Program-made: the position numbers and the translations under genes
From: Comamonas piscis
GTDB taxonomy: Bacteria > Pseudomonadota > Gammaproteobacteria > Burkholderiales > Burkholderiaceae_C
Direction: 5' to 3'
DNA length: 64,000 nt
Assembly: GCF_014109725.1 (NCBI RefSeq)
Contig: NZ_CP058554.1
Location: forward strand, 3,844,001 to 3,908,000
Shown here: one piece after another, positions 9,601-17,611 of the stretch
Layout: every line of letters starts with the position of its first letter
How positions within the stretch are numbered: the stretch's first letter is position 1
The notes under the pieces: model-generated
Told to the model about the DNA's origin: nothing
Database searches by the model: none
The model's input: only the letters and a program-made list of their open reading frames with translations

Positions 9601-9681
9601 GCTGGCGCCGGCCTTGCGCTCTTTGTAGGCCTCGGCCGAAAGGCGGGCAATGGGGAACTGGGTTTCGATGAAAGTGGGCAT
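6646..9681 (-). CDS. DUF1156 adenine-specific DNA methyltransferase of Hma-type defence system
   Basis: A 1011-residue protein. The N-terminus (LSAEAYKERKAG..LTGLGKWWGRKPL) is the DUF1156 signature. The SAM-binding motif is DSFCGGGS at 211-218 followed by G-x-DLNP, and the catalytic motif is DPPY at 602-605, followed by YHELGDFFLAWYD; together these mark an amino-methyltransferase making N6-methyladenine (or N4-methylcytosine). A C-x(5)-C pair (CVEVKPEGC) suggests a metal-binding insertion. It probably marks host DNA so that the partner helicase and ATPase spare it (inference). The DUF3780 gene lies upstream, separated by the vapC remnant; the helicase follows. Confidence 0.9.
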   Translation of the reverse strand: MPTFIETQFPIARLSAEAYKERKAGASQTLTGLGKWWGRKPLILVRASILGMLMPASNDAKKDREIFLKILTMDDDGTWQRCKGEIPAAAWREAATPEVQEEFFGARGLKQGLSDEDKEALFAQIWDALSPEQQQALDAQRMRPIPDRAEFDALPYAERLVHCERPENVAGPTPATWADINAHLGTTATCLSELIDQLGQRTFGHTPRVGDSFCGGGSIPFEAARIGCEAFGSDLNPVAGLLTWASLNLLGSGSDVQAEVARVQQQVFAAADQQITDWGIEHNDRGERAEAFLYCVEVKPEGCDYYIPLAPSWVVAEKYNIVTRWTRVGNAERLTPEVLAVSDVEFKQYKDKKGATVVDSRVVDPFDPNRSWSVEALRGTDGLRRWTNDDVVPRPDDVFQERLYCIRWAKTVTRNGKPKLERRYAAPDAADMAREAQVLTLLRERFADWQREGFIPSKAIPKGGDKTEEPIRTRGWTHWHHLFTPRQLLVHGVLLNKANFGLGHKELFAASALGIASCSNWNSKLCGWTPQLARSGGIGAFAQSFYNQAINPLFNWGVRPISGVRDFFAFKGKSGSESCGNNISVVSDARDLANACDLWITDPPYADAVNYHELGDFFLAWYDKQLTNAFPNWTPDARAELAVRGDGEDFRRSMVEIYKNLARHMPDNGLQMVMFTHQDPAVWADLGMILWAAGLKATAAWTISTETEAVGIKKGNYVQGTVCLVLRKRMQNEPGFLDEVYPLVEDEVKRQIASMQTLDEGGEPNFNDADYQLAAYAAALKVLTQYGNLDGKDVEHEVFSVRGKGEKSDFQAVIERALGIACDTLIPRGLENAWRDLSLVERYYLRSLDIESRGERRKGMYEELARGFGVTNIKPLLKSDKTNGTRVASASALAASVLAAVSADGAGATSQISTSVGRGRVAAAGPHPFAASPLRHLLFAVRETAVNDNNPEPGRQYLRDTFGQGYWGRREGFVNLLEWLAALGNAQGMGEWVADSDAARMLAGRLRNDHA

Positions 9682-9750
9682 GGATTAATTCAAATTTAAT
9701 AGCTGCTTGCGCTTATTCAGAAGGCGCTAGAGGCCAATCAGGCCTCAGGT

Positions 9751-9825
9751 TCAGGTGGCGGCTGCCCAGTTGTCCACCTGCAGGCCGGGCACCTTGGCAA
9801 ATTCGCGGGTGTTGTCAGAGAGACA
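9751..9825 (-). pseudogene. VapC (PIN-domain toxin) C-terminal remnant
   Basis: Between the DUF3780 stop and the methylase start, the minus strand encodes LSDNTREFAKVPGLQVDNW then AAAT and a stop at 9751. This is the classic end of VapC-type tRNA nucleases (NTREFxRVPGLxxENW). No upstream VapC sequence is in frame; the DUF3780 gene runs straight into it and its last few codons (LSLSL) overlap in another frame. A vapC gene was apparently deleted here, leaving about 25 codons. Confidence 0.6.
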
Positions 9826-10441
9826 ACGACAGCTGCGAATGCCCCAGTAATTCGCGTCGTGCCTTGGGCGAGAGGCCTTCGCCTTTCACAAACGGGTTGT
9901 CGGCAAGCGCCGCGCGCAGAGCCTTGCGCCAGCCAATGCCCTTTTGCATGGCCTGGCCGGTGGTGGCCACAGTCATGGTGTAGAGCCACCAGCGTTCTTC
10001 TGGGGCCAGTGCCTCCCAGTTGTGCAGAGCGTTGGGGATGTCGTCTGGCGGCGCGTCTTCTACTGCCCAGCACAAAATACACAGCTCTTTGCCCAGCGAT
10101 GGGTGCACGGGAACGGGCTTAGCGGGCACTTTAACAAACTTAGCCACCGGCAGACCATTGGCGCGCAGGCGGCGGTTGGCTTCGTCCCAAAAGGCAGGGG
10201 CCAGAGCCTGCCAGCGGGCGCGGTCGATGACGACGCGTAAAGCTGGGTCGTTGGGCTGTGGCGGCTGCGAGGCGCGGGCACCCAGGCTATCCAGGTCGTT
10301 GCCCCGGTGCTCGGTGATGCAGATCATGTTGCTGCTAGAAATGCCTTTTGGCACGTCAATCAGGAAGCCGTGGCGGGCTTCATCGGGTAGAAAGCCCAGG
10401 CCCACGACCTTGCGATTGGTGCTTGTAGAACTGCGGGCCAT
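9815..10441 (-). CDS. DUF3780 protein of Hma-type defence system
   Basis: A 208-residue protein of the DUF3780 family, which is known mainly from operons with DUF499 ATPases and DUF1156 methylases. No catalytic motif can be identified. The N-terminus (GFLPDEARHGFLIDVPKG) and the W-rich centre (NALHNWEALAPEERWWLYTMT) look like a small globular domain. It starts two bases after the DUF499 stop, indicating translational coupling. The C-terminus ends within the vapC remnant, so the last residues may not be native. Role inferred from the neighbourhood only: an adaptor or subunit linking ATPase and methylase. Confidence 0.75.
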   Translation of the reverse strand: MARSSTSTNRKVVGLGFLPDEARHGFLIDVPKGISSSNMICITEHRGNDLDSLGARASQPPQPNDPALRVVIDRARWQALAPAFWDEANRRLRANGLPVAKFVKVPAKPVPVHPSLGKELCILCWAVEDAPPDDIPNALHNWEALAPEERWWLYTMTVATTGQAMQKGIGWRKALRAALADNPFVKGEGLSPKARRELLGHSQLSLSL

Positions 10442-10443
10442 GA

Positions 10444-13400
10444 TTATTGGCGCACCTTGGCGGCGTTGAAGGGTTGGTTGGTGACTTTAAGCCAGTCCAG
10501 CAAGGCCTGGCCGCTGGGGAAGGCCAGGCTGCCAATGGTCATGCGCAGACCACCCTCAGTAACGATGTCTTGCAACTTTTGTGCGATAGCTTTGACGGCA
10601 GCGGCGTCATAGCCACCCTCCAGTGCACCGGAGTATTCGACGTTTTGCTGACCATCTGCACTCTCCGCTGTGAGGCTGATATCGTAGGCCATGACTGTGC
10701 TGGTTTTTTCCAGTCGCCCAATGATGTCCCATACGGCGGTAGCGTCGTCGAGCTTGGTTTGTTGGGTCCAGTGAGCTGGCGCGGTGGAATTAATCGAAGA
10801 ACGCTCTTCGGCACCCTTCTGGGGAATGGAGATACGGATAGTTTCAGAGTTGAGCCCGTATTCAGCCGCAGTGGCCATGGCGCACACCACGCGGCAATTG
10901 GCGGGTACACGGAAAGGCCCGTCGTAAGTTGCGGTGCCCACACTGGTGGGCGATGAACCATCGGTGGTGTAGCGGATGCTGATGCTGTTGGCTTTGGGTA
11001 GAGCGAGCAGCTCCACTTCATAGTGGTCGCCCCGGTTGTGCAACTGGTATTTGAGGCGCAGCTTGGCTGTCCATTCCTTCACGGCGCTTGTGCGTGCAAG
11101 GTCGTCAGGATCATGCGCCAGAAACCGGTAACGCAGGGCCGTAGCTTCGAAGCGGGTGGGTGCGGGTACGGGCGTGGAGGCTGAGGTGGGCTCGGCGTCG
11201 CCTGTTTCAAACACCACTGCGGGGGCGTGCAGGGGCTCGATCTTCAAGTAGGTGTAGCCGGGAATTTCTTCTTGCACCGAAAGTTCGCGTACCGACACTT
11301 CAGGCACAGGTGGTGGGAACGGGCCACGGCGAACGTGGTTGCCCTCTTCGCGCCAATGGCCGCGCATTAGACATGAGGCTTTGAGGTCGTCGAGCGCCGA
11401 GAGCTTGTGCAGTGGCCAGTTGGTGTTGACGGCAGCAGCGCGTTTGAAGTCGGACCAGAGCACCACCTTGGTGTCGGCAGAGCCAAACAAACGGGCCTCG
11501 GCACGGGTGCGGAAGCTGTCGTCGTCGATCTTGGTAGTGAACTTCTGCGCGCCTTCGAGGGTGTGACGCAAGGTGGCTTCACCGCTTTGGTTGCCAGCGA
11601 AGGCCAGGTCGGTGCCAGTAGCGCGCAGGGCGCTGTTGATGGAGGGGTAAACAATCTGGTCGAAGGCTTCCTTCAGCGCTGCGGTGAACTGCAGGCCCAC
11701 GCGGTCACGCAAGGCGTCGAGGGCCCGCCACTGAGGGTCGTCAGACGGGGTGTTTTCAGAGCGCAGTTCGTCTTCAATGCTTTGCAAGGCACGGGTCTGG
11801 CGAGCGGAGTCGAGCACCTTTTGGAAGGTGTCGCGCGACCCGGTGAGAAACAGCACACGGTTTTTGTACTGCTGCTGCGCCCACCATTCTTGCCAGTCGG
11901 CAGAGATGGGAAGCTGGTTGGCCTGACCACCCGGGCGCACGATGACCAAGGTGGTTTTTTCCAGCTCAATCTGAACTTCATCAGGGGGCGGCAGCACTTT
12001 GATGACTTGGTAGCAGTCGCGCAGTGAAGGGGCGAAGTACGACTCCAGGTGCTCGCGCAGCATGCGGTCCACGGTCTCGGTGTGCAGCGAGAGCGCCATG
12101 GAGCGCAGCTTGGCAGCCAGGTTCTGCTGGTTCTTGAAGTACAGGCGGCCATCAGCAGAGTTGTGCAGATACCAGGCGCGGGTGGCCAGCTTATCGAGCA
12201 CGTTGGCCTTGAAGGTGGACAAGTCCCGCCCCGGGCGTTGCAGGCAATCGACCAGCTGGTATTCGCGCAGGCCATGGATAGCACCCGGCGTGGTGGACAG
12301 CGACGCGACGAGGATCAGCCGCGCGGCATCGGACGCATCAGAGTTGCCGTTGACCAGGTCAATCTGCTCGACCTCTGCATCGCCGCTGTGGGCGATGTCG
12401 TGGGCGATGGCTTCGCTGAGCGATGGGTTGATGGTGCGGACTTCTGACGCAATTTCGTCCAGGTTCAAGTCCAGGTCGTAGGGGTGAATCAGGTCGATAG
12501 TGGCCGCTTTGCCCGAGTTCCACAGGTTGGAAACCACCATTTGCATGAGCCGAATCACGCCACGGGTTTGTTGAAAGCCCTCGTTCTCCTTGAACTTGCC
12601 GACCAGCTCGCGCAGATCCGGGTGGAAGGGGTAGGCATCCAGGACGCGGGTGAACAGCGTTTCGGGGGATGTGGTGGTCAGGCCCATTTGCACTGCTTCG
12701 CGCAGCGCTTCGCGGTAGGCCTCTGCCACCTTTTTGACTTCAGGCTCGGGGGCTACTTGAGCGAACAGGCGTTTGCGCAGAATGTGGTACAGCTCGTCGC
12801 CGTTGGGGTTAACCGGCGTGATAGGCACGGCAATGCGGCGGGACTCGGAGGTAATGCCTTGCACGGCGCGGTTGAAGGCGTCTTCCAGCCGGGATTGGCC
12901 CACACTGAAGTTGGAGCCTGCCAGGTCGGACAGCACAAGGCACACGTTGCTCATGTCAGCCACTGCGACAAACAGGTTGGCCAGTGCGGCGGTGGTCACA
13001 ACGCCCAGGTCTGCATTACCCACCGGCACAGCCACAGCGTATTCGAGGTACGGCGGCAGTTCATCCAGGAACAGAACCAGTGGCTCACCGCCCAGCAGCT
13101 GCTTCCACGCTTCGGGTCCTGGGGCGCTGAGCAAGGGGGAGACGTAGCGGGCAAACTGATCGGCTTTGCCCAATTGCTCGGCAATGGAGCCCCAGATGCC
13201 ACCTGCTGCATCGGTGCTACGGCCGTTAAAACCCACCACGCGGCATGGCCCAAGGCTGGGGGCCGGGTTTTTATCACCAGTGAGTACTTTGTTTCGAAGT
13301 TCTGGATCGCGTGCCAATAAGCCCAACGCGATCATGCTGTGCGTCTTGCCGCCGCCCATAGCTTGCGAGAGCAAAAATACAGAAGACCCCGCCCCCGATC

Positions 13401-13581
13401 CGCCCAAATGCCGGAAAGCCCTATCCACCAGCGTGAGCATGCCGTGGGTGAAGTAGTTCTCTTCAAAAAACTCTGTGCCGTTCACCTGTCCTTTCAGAAA
13501 GGTATCAAGATTAAGAACAGTGGCTCGGCGATCAGCAGCGTAAACGGACTGGCGTGGTTTGCAGAGAACGTGAAGTGTCAT
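10444..13581 (-). CDS. DUF499 AAA+ ATPase of Hma-type defence system
   Basis: A 1045-residue protein, first gene of the defence operon. Walker A is GGGKTHS at 76-82 (preceded by LSQAM) and Walker B is LVLFLDE at 168-174, characteristic of the DUF499 (COG1483) ATPases. The C-terminal third contains ISIRYTTDGSSPTSVGTATYDGPFRVP, which resembles the beta-sandwich module seen in chitobiase C-terminal/Fn3-associated domains (TTDGSxPT..YxxPF). DUF499 proteins occur beside DUF1156 methylases in defence islands. A conserved 126-base gap separates it from the island operon upstream, so the defence promoter probably lies at 13582-13707. No good ribosome site is seen before the ATG. Confidence 0.88.
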   Translation of the reverse strand: MTLHVLCKPRQSVYAADRRATVLNLDTFLKGQVNGTEFFEENYFTHGMLTLVDRAFRHLGGSGAGSSVFLLSQAMGGGKTHSMIALGLLARDPELRNKVLTGDKNPAPSLGPCRVVGFNGRSTDAAGGIWGSIAEQLGKADQFARYVSPLLSAPGPEAWKQLLGGEPLVLFLDELPPYLEYAVAVPVGNADLGVVTTAALANLFVAVADMSNVCLVLSDLAGSNFSVGQSRLEDAFNRAVQGITSESRRIAVPITPVNPNGDELYHILRKRLFAQVAPEPEVKKVAEAYREALREAVQMGLTTTSPETLFTRVLDAYPFHPDLRELVGKFKENEGFQQTRGVIRLMQMVVSNLWNSGKAATIDLIHPYDLDLNLDEIASEVRTINPSLSEAIAHDIAHSGDAEVEQIDLVNGNSDASDAARLILVASLSTTPGAIHGLREYQLVDCLQRPGRDLSTFKANVLDKLATRAWYLHNSADGRLYFKNQQNLAAKLRSMALSLHTETVDRMLREHLESYFAPSLRDCYQVIKVLPPPDEVQIELEKTTLVIVRPGGQANQLPISADWQEWWAQQQYKNRVLFLTGSRDTFQKVLDSARQTRALQSIEDELRSENTPSDDPQWRALDALRDRVGLQFTAALKEAFDQIVYPSINSALRATGTDLAFAGNQSGEATLRHTLEGAQKFTTKIDDDSFRTRAEARLFGSADTKVVLWSDFKRAAAVNTNWPLHKLSALDDLKASCLMRGHWREEGNHVRRGPFPPPVPEVSVRELSVQEEIPGYTYLKIEPLHAPAVVFETGDAEPTSASTPVPAPTRFEATALRYRFLAHDPDDLARTSAVKEWTAKLRLKYQLHNRGDHYEVELLALPKANSISIRYTTDGSSPTSVGTATYDGPFRVPANCRVVCAMATAAEYGLNSETIRISIPQKGAEERSSINSTAPAHWTQQTKLDDATAVWDIIGRLEKTSTVMAYDISLTAESADGQQNVEYSGALEGGYDAAAVKAIAQKLQDIVTEGGLRMTIGSLAFPSGQALLDWLKVTNQPFNAAKVRQ

Positions 13582-13707
13582 AGCTAGAAACAGAGTAAGT
13601 GTCGCGCAGGCATTGGTACGCCTTGTGATTTTTTGAAAGAAGGCGCAGGTACTGTGGATTCTTACATTTTTTGACTCTCGAGCTAGGGAATATGACTAAC
13701 TGGAACA

Positions 13708-13932
13708 TTAAAACGCATCGAGTACTCGCTGCTGCTCCTGCAACCCTTCGTTCAATCGGCGCCGCATTTCTTGCATAGAGCGCCAGACACCGCCCTTGTA
13801 CGCGTTGCGAGACGCCACCGCCTTACCCTCTGCGCTTGTCGGCCCGGTGGATTGGAGCCAAGGCTTCTGCTCCCGAATGCGTGCCGCCTGTTGCGCTCGG
13901 CGTTCCGGCGTCCAGCCATTGCTCTTGCTCAT
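13708..13932 (-). CDS. Small island protein (74 aa), overlaps its upstream neighbour
   Basis: A 74-residue protein starting MSKSNGWTPERRAQQAARI, a pattern common in small proteins of proteobacterial islands and phage satellites (GWTPERRxxQAxxIxxWKPWxxSTGPxxxEGKAxxSRNA). GAAGGA lies 7-8 bases before the ATG. The first 110 bases overlap the end of the 228-residue gene in another frame, and both frames look genuinely coded. The RNAYKGG motif suggests a nucleic-acid or headful-packaging role in related satellites, but this is not known. Last gene of the island core operon. Confidence 0.6.
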   Translation of the reverse strand: MSKSNGWTPERRAQQAARIREQKPWLQSTGPTSAEGKAVASRNAYKGGVWRSMQEMRRRLNEGLQEQQRVLDAF

Positions 13933-14509
13933 GCGGGAATTCCTTCAGTTTGTTTTTTTGAAATTTATTTTCTTGCGTGCCCGTGGGTGCGGCCGGCAGG
14001 CCGTTATTGATCTGCTGCGGGCCGGTGGTCACGTTGGCCTGCTTGGCATAGACAACGGGCGGGTTCTTGATGTTGGTCAGTGTTTCAAGGGTCGCTCGGC
14101 ATTGGCTTTGGGCCTTGAGTGCCAGACGCAATGCGGTTTCCTGCTGGCGCAGCAAGCTCGCTTGCAGGCCGGTTTCCGTCAGCTTCACAAACAGCGATTG
14201 CAGGGCGGTGGCCTGGTTCATCAGCATGGCCTCTGCGACTTTCAGGTCCCCTTGATGAATGGCTTGGCTCTGCTCGCGCAAAGCATCGATCAGGGAGGGG
14301 GTGTCCAACTGCGCCATCAGCTCTTCTCGCTCATTCTTGGTAATGACGCGAAAGCTGGCCATTTCCGGCGAGATCACCAACTTGGCATAGTTCAAGACAC
14401 TTTCTTCCGGCGAGGCGCCATCCATGGATTGCACCGCCTTGCGCGCCAGAGCGGGCCGAGGTGCCCCGTTTTCAGGTACCACGGGGTTCTTTTTGCTATT
14501 GCTGCTCAT
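13823..14509 (-). CDS. Island accessory protein (228 aa), hypothetical
   Basis: The start is taken at 14509 because AGGAG sits 8 bases upstream; an ATG at 14533 has none. The protein is mostly helical (residues about 60-160: ISPEMASFRVITKNEREELMAQL..QGDLKVAEAMLMNQATALQSLFVKL), resembling conserved island proteins with an ML.NQA.ALQ..F..L pattern. The end (GTPSATGGTHSGAEALAPIHRADKRR) is the recurrent tail of this family. It overlaps the 223-residue gene by 14 bases and the 74-residue gene by 110 bases. The function is unknown. Confidence 0.6.
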   Translation of the reverse strand: MSSNSKKNPVVPENGAPRPALARKAVQSMDGASPEESVLNYAKLVISPEMASFRVITKNEREELMAQLDTPSLIDALREQSQAIHQGDLKVAEAMLMNQATALQSLFVKLTETGLQASLLRQQETALRLALKAQSQCRATLETLTNIKNPPVVYAKQANVTTGPQQINNGLPAAPTGTQENKFQKNKLKEFPHEQEQWLDAGTPSATGGTHSGAEALAPIHRADKRRG

Positions 14510-15167
14510 CAATGGGCTCCTTTTTAGATGCACAGGAAGCGAAGCCGGGGCAGCGCTGTAGTTGCTGCGTCATTGCCTTCGCCAATGGGGTGTTTGCGGT
14601 GTAGAGCGTCACGCCAGCCACGAGCCCATTGGCACAGCGCCAGCGCCCCATATCGCCGTGCAGATGGATGCACTCCAGGCACAGCCGGCGATCATCGTCC
14701 TCACGGTCACGTCGCATCAATTGGTCGGCCATCAGCTCCGCCTCTGGCAGTGACACTCCTTTGTGGGTGAACTGCTCCAGGCGCCGAGCGAAGGTGTCAA
14801 TCTCCTGCGTGTTCATCGCTTTGCTATACGGCCAGCACACGCTATCGGCGTCTGCCGGTGCCTCCGCAAGGGTGCTTGGCTGGCGCTGCGGCGCCAGCAT
14901 TTGCGGATGCACCGCCGAGGCGTCCTCTGCTTTGGCTTTTTCTGAAGGCGGGAGCGCTACAAACGCTACGCGGGGTGTATTCGTAGCGTTCGTAGCCTTG
15001 GCAGTGGCCTGCACGGGGCTCGGTGCATGCTTTGGTAGAGCTGCTACGGGATCCGCCTGGGTTTTGGGAATTGCTTCAGCAATGGGCGCTACGAACGCTA
15101 CGCTCTGGGCGGTCGTAGCACGCGTTGTGCTGCTGTTTTCAGCCTTCAAGCGTGCGAGCCAGTTCAT
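14496..15167 (-). CDS. Island accessory protein (223 aa) with Cys-rich C-terminus
   Basis: The first half is low-complexity (Ala/Thr/Pro/Lys), the second half conserved: MNTQEIDTFARRLEQFTHKG followed by ELMADQLMRRDREDDDRRLCLECIHL, with C-x-x-C, a later C at RCANG, and CPGFASC. The four or five cysteines could bind a metal. This protein type regularly follows the DUF3987 gene in beta- and gamma-proteobacterial islands. Its ATG overlaps the DUF3987 stop (ATGA), so translation is coupled. The function is unknown. Confidence 0.6.
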   Translation of the reverse strand: MNWLARLKAENSSTTRATTAQSVAFVAPIAEAIPKTQADPVAALPKHAPSPVQATAKATNATNTPRVAFVALPPSEKAKAEDASAVHPQMLAPQRQPSTLAEAPADADSVCWPYSKAMNTQEIDTFARRLEQFTHKGVSLPEAELMADQLMRRDREDDDRRLCLECIHLHGDMGRWRCANGLVAGVTLYTANTPLAKAMTQQLQRCPGFASCASKKEPIDEQQ

Positions 15168-17611
15168 TGCATGCCCCCGTTCAGCAGTTGGGGATGCAGC
15201 ACATAGCTCTCGCTATCGCGGCGGCCTGGCATGCTCACCACGTTTTTGACCAACCAGTCATAGTCCGTCAGAAGATCGGCGGCTTTGCGCACCGCATCGG
15301 GGGTGCCAAGACCGGCCCAGTGCTTGACCGCCACCTGCCGTGGGGTGAACTGCATCAACACATCACCATGGACATCGCTGAGCTTGCTGCCCTTGAGCTT
15401 GGCCAGCAATGCCTGGGCGCCCGATGTTTCAGGCATGACAGCTGCCGCATACAGACGCTCCGCATGGCGGCGCACATAGTCCCCCCAGGCCAGCGCGCGC
15501 ATCAGTTCGTTGTGGTGAATGATGCCGCCCGTGTCTGGCGTATCGACCAAGGCAAAAATCAGCGCCAGCGCAGGAATCAGTTTGCGGTACTTGGAGAGGT
15601 GAGACACCAGGGCCGGGTGAAGGGCATCACCACGAATTTCCTGCTCGAAAGGCACCACCCACTCTTCAAACAGCGCCTGCGCCTTCGTGCTGAAGCGCCA
15701 CACGACAGCGGCGTCTTCACTGGCCGGCTGCAGATGGTTCAGGCGCGCGAAGACCTCCCAAGTGGACTGGCGGGCAGCCAGGTCGGGGCTGCGGTCGATG
15801 TACACAAACTCTGGCTTGATGTCTGGCCACACCGTCAGACCAAAGCGCTGCAGCAGCCCATCGTCCCCCGCACCTCCGGCCACAGCATCGCGCACATAGC
15901 TTTGGATCTTGCCGGGCTGAATACCGCCCAGCATCGCCAGGCAGACACGCGGCACATAGGATTCACCACGACCAATGCGGTCCACCGCATGCCCCTGGTT
16001 ACCGTCATAGCCCGTCAGGTAAAACCCACGCGCGCCCTCCTGCCCCGGTTTGTCCATGCTGCACAGCAGGCCATGCATCTCGTCACGGTAGACCAAGGTG
16101 CCCCAGGGATTCGTCACCAACAGGTCGGCCAGCTTTTCTACCGTGGCATCGTTGATCACATAGCGACGCATGCTCGGCTCCGCTGGCGTGTCCAGGGGCT
16201 GCAGCAAAGCACGCGCCGCAGCGGGGTCCTTGGCCGCCAGGTTCTTTGCTTGGCGTTCATTGGCGGCATCGGCCAACTCAGCTACCTTGCAGTCAAGCGC
16301 CCAGGCCTCATGCTCCGCTTGCCACAGCTCACGCTCCGTTTTCTCCAGTCGATGCAAAGGCTTGAGCACTTCGCTCAAAGCAGGAGACTTCATCACGCCG
16401 GGGCGACCAACAATGGCTCCCCACAGATTGGGGACGACGACCCAGTCATCATTCGCTTTGGGCTTCACCACAGCACGGGCACCAATCAAGCTGGACAACG
16501 CCACCAAGGTGCCCACTGCGGTGAAATCCGGCGGGCATTGCATGCGCTCGGCAATATCCATGACGCAGCCTCGCAGCGCGACCGGCATCAGCTCCGGGTC
16601 AAACACGGGCACTGCCGGCAGACCATTGGGCAGCGGCACGGGGTCAGGCCATGCACGCTCCACCTGGTCCGTGTCCAGAGTGCCAGCCGGGTAAGCAGCG
16701 TCCTCAACGGGCATGGCCGCATCGATGCATGCACGCACTGCCTCCACCCCCTCACGCTGGTGCAGGTCGTTGAAATCCGTTGCCTGTTCCTCGCGCTGGC
16801 CGTCAAAGCGGGGCAGCGCCAGCAGTGCTCCCACCGCCAAGGCAGCTTCACGAGCCTTGGTCAGGCCGGGATTGCCATCCGTTTTCCAGTCATCGTCCAC
16901 CGCGAGGATCAGGCGCAGTTGGGGGTATTTTTGATGCAGGGCCTGGGCCACCTCCAGCAGATTGCCTGCATTCATCGCACAGGCCACGGCATGGTCTGTC
17001 GCTTCGTGGATGGATGCACCAGTTGCCGCCCCCTCGCACACAATCAGCATGTCATTAGGCTTGCCAATGGCGAAGTAGCAGCCCTTGATGCGCCCGCCCG
17101 GCTGGAAACGCTTGTCGCCCTCAGGGCCAATGGCTTGCAGGCTGTGCAAGGTCGTGGACACGTCACGCAGCGGGACCAGCAGCGCCTCGCCTTCTGCCTT
17201 GATACCATGTGCTTGAATGCCTTTGCGCGCCAGATAGGGATGGTCTGCTGCTGCAGGCACAGCATTCTCCCAGCGCTTGGCGGCCGCAGCAGCGGCCTCC
17301 TGCTGGCGCTGGACCTTGTCCGCTTCGCGCTGCTGGGCAATGGCCTGCATGCGCTGCTGGTGAGCATGGCGCTGATTGGGAGTGAGTGTGTTCACATCCT
17401 TGCTGCACCAGGTCTGCTGTATGCCAGCGCGCCAGCAACCGAATGCACCCGCAGCCAGGTCGCCATCATCGTGCAGCACGAACCAGCCCGATTGATCACC
17501 ACGCTTGCCGCTGGTGCTGTAGCGATGCAACATGCCATCGCCGTGGATCACCTCGGGGATCGCCAAGCCAGCCGCTGCGATGGCGCTTTGGAATTGGTCA
17601 ATGACACTCAT
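15164..17611 (-). CDS. DUF3987 primase/helicase-type replication protein of the island
   Basis: An 815-residue protein starting at 17611 (MSVIDQFQSAI); the frame is open further upstream but the gene before ends there. The N-terminal part has a primase-like CxxH-free start (GWFVLHDDGDLAAGAFGCW) and a TOPRIM-like segment: VCEGAATGASIHEA, then LRLILAVDDDWK..NPGLTKAREAA. The C-terminal half (from about residue 400) is the DUF3987 domain: VVPNLWGAIVGRPGVMKSPALSEVLKPL with a Walker-like GRPGVMKS, a YVINDATVEKLADLL segment and LVYRDEMHGLL. Such proteins act as replication primase-helicases of satellites, like P4 alpha. Coupled to the genes on both sides. Confidence 0.8.
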   Translation of the reverse strand: MSVIDQFQSAIAAAGLAIPEVIHGDGMLHRYSTSGKRGDQSGWFVLHDDGDLAAGAFGCWRAGIQQTWCSKDVNTLTPNQRHAHQQRMQAIAQQREADKVQRQQEAAAAAAKRWENAVPAAADHPYLARKGIQAHGIKAEGEALLVPLRDVSTTLHSLQAIGPEGDKRFQPGGRIKGCYFAIGKPNDMLIVCEGAATGASIHEATDHAVACAMNAGNLLEVAQALHQKYPQLRLILAVDDDWKTDGNPGLTKAREAALAVGALLALPRFDGQREEQATDFNDLHQREGVEAVRACIDAAMPVEDAAYPAGTLDTDQVERAWPDPVPLPNGLPAVPVFDPELMPVALRGCVMDIAERMQCPPDFTAVGTLVALSSLIGARAVVKPKANDDWVVVPNLWGAIVGRPGVMKSPALSEVLKPLHRLEKTERELWQAEHEAWALDCKVAELADAANERQAKNLAAKDPAAARALLQPLDTPAEPSMRRYVINDATVEKLADLLVTNPWGTLVYRDEMHGLLCSMDKPGQEGARGFYLTGYDGNQGHAVDRIGRGESYVPRVCLAMLGGIQPGKIQSYVRDAVAGGAGDDGLLQRFGLTVWPDIKPEFVYIDRSPDLAARQSTWEVFARLNHLQPASEDAAVVWRFSTKAQALFEEWVVPFEQEIRGDALHPALVSHLSKYRKLIPALALIFALVDTPDTGGIIHHNELMRALAWGDYVRRHAERLYAAAVMPETSGAQALLAKLKGSKLSDVHGDVLMQFTPRQVAVKHWAGLGTPDAVRKAADLLTDYDWLVKNVVSMPGRRDSESYVLHPQLLNGGMQ

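Noticed and set aside
9738..10082. 114-codon minus-strand frame overlapping DUF3780
   Set aside because: It overlaps DUF3780 in another frame and its sequence is Arg/His-rich without pattern; only the vapC tail nearby (in a third frame) is meaningful.
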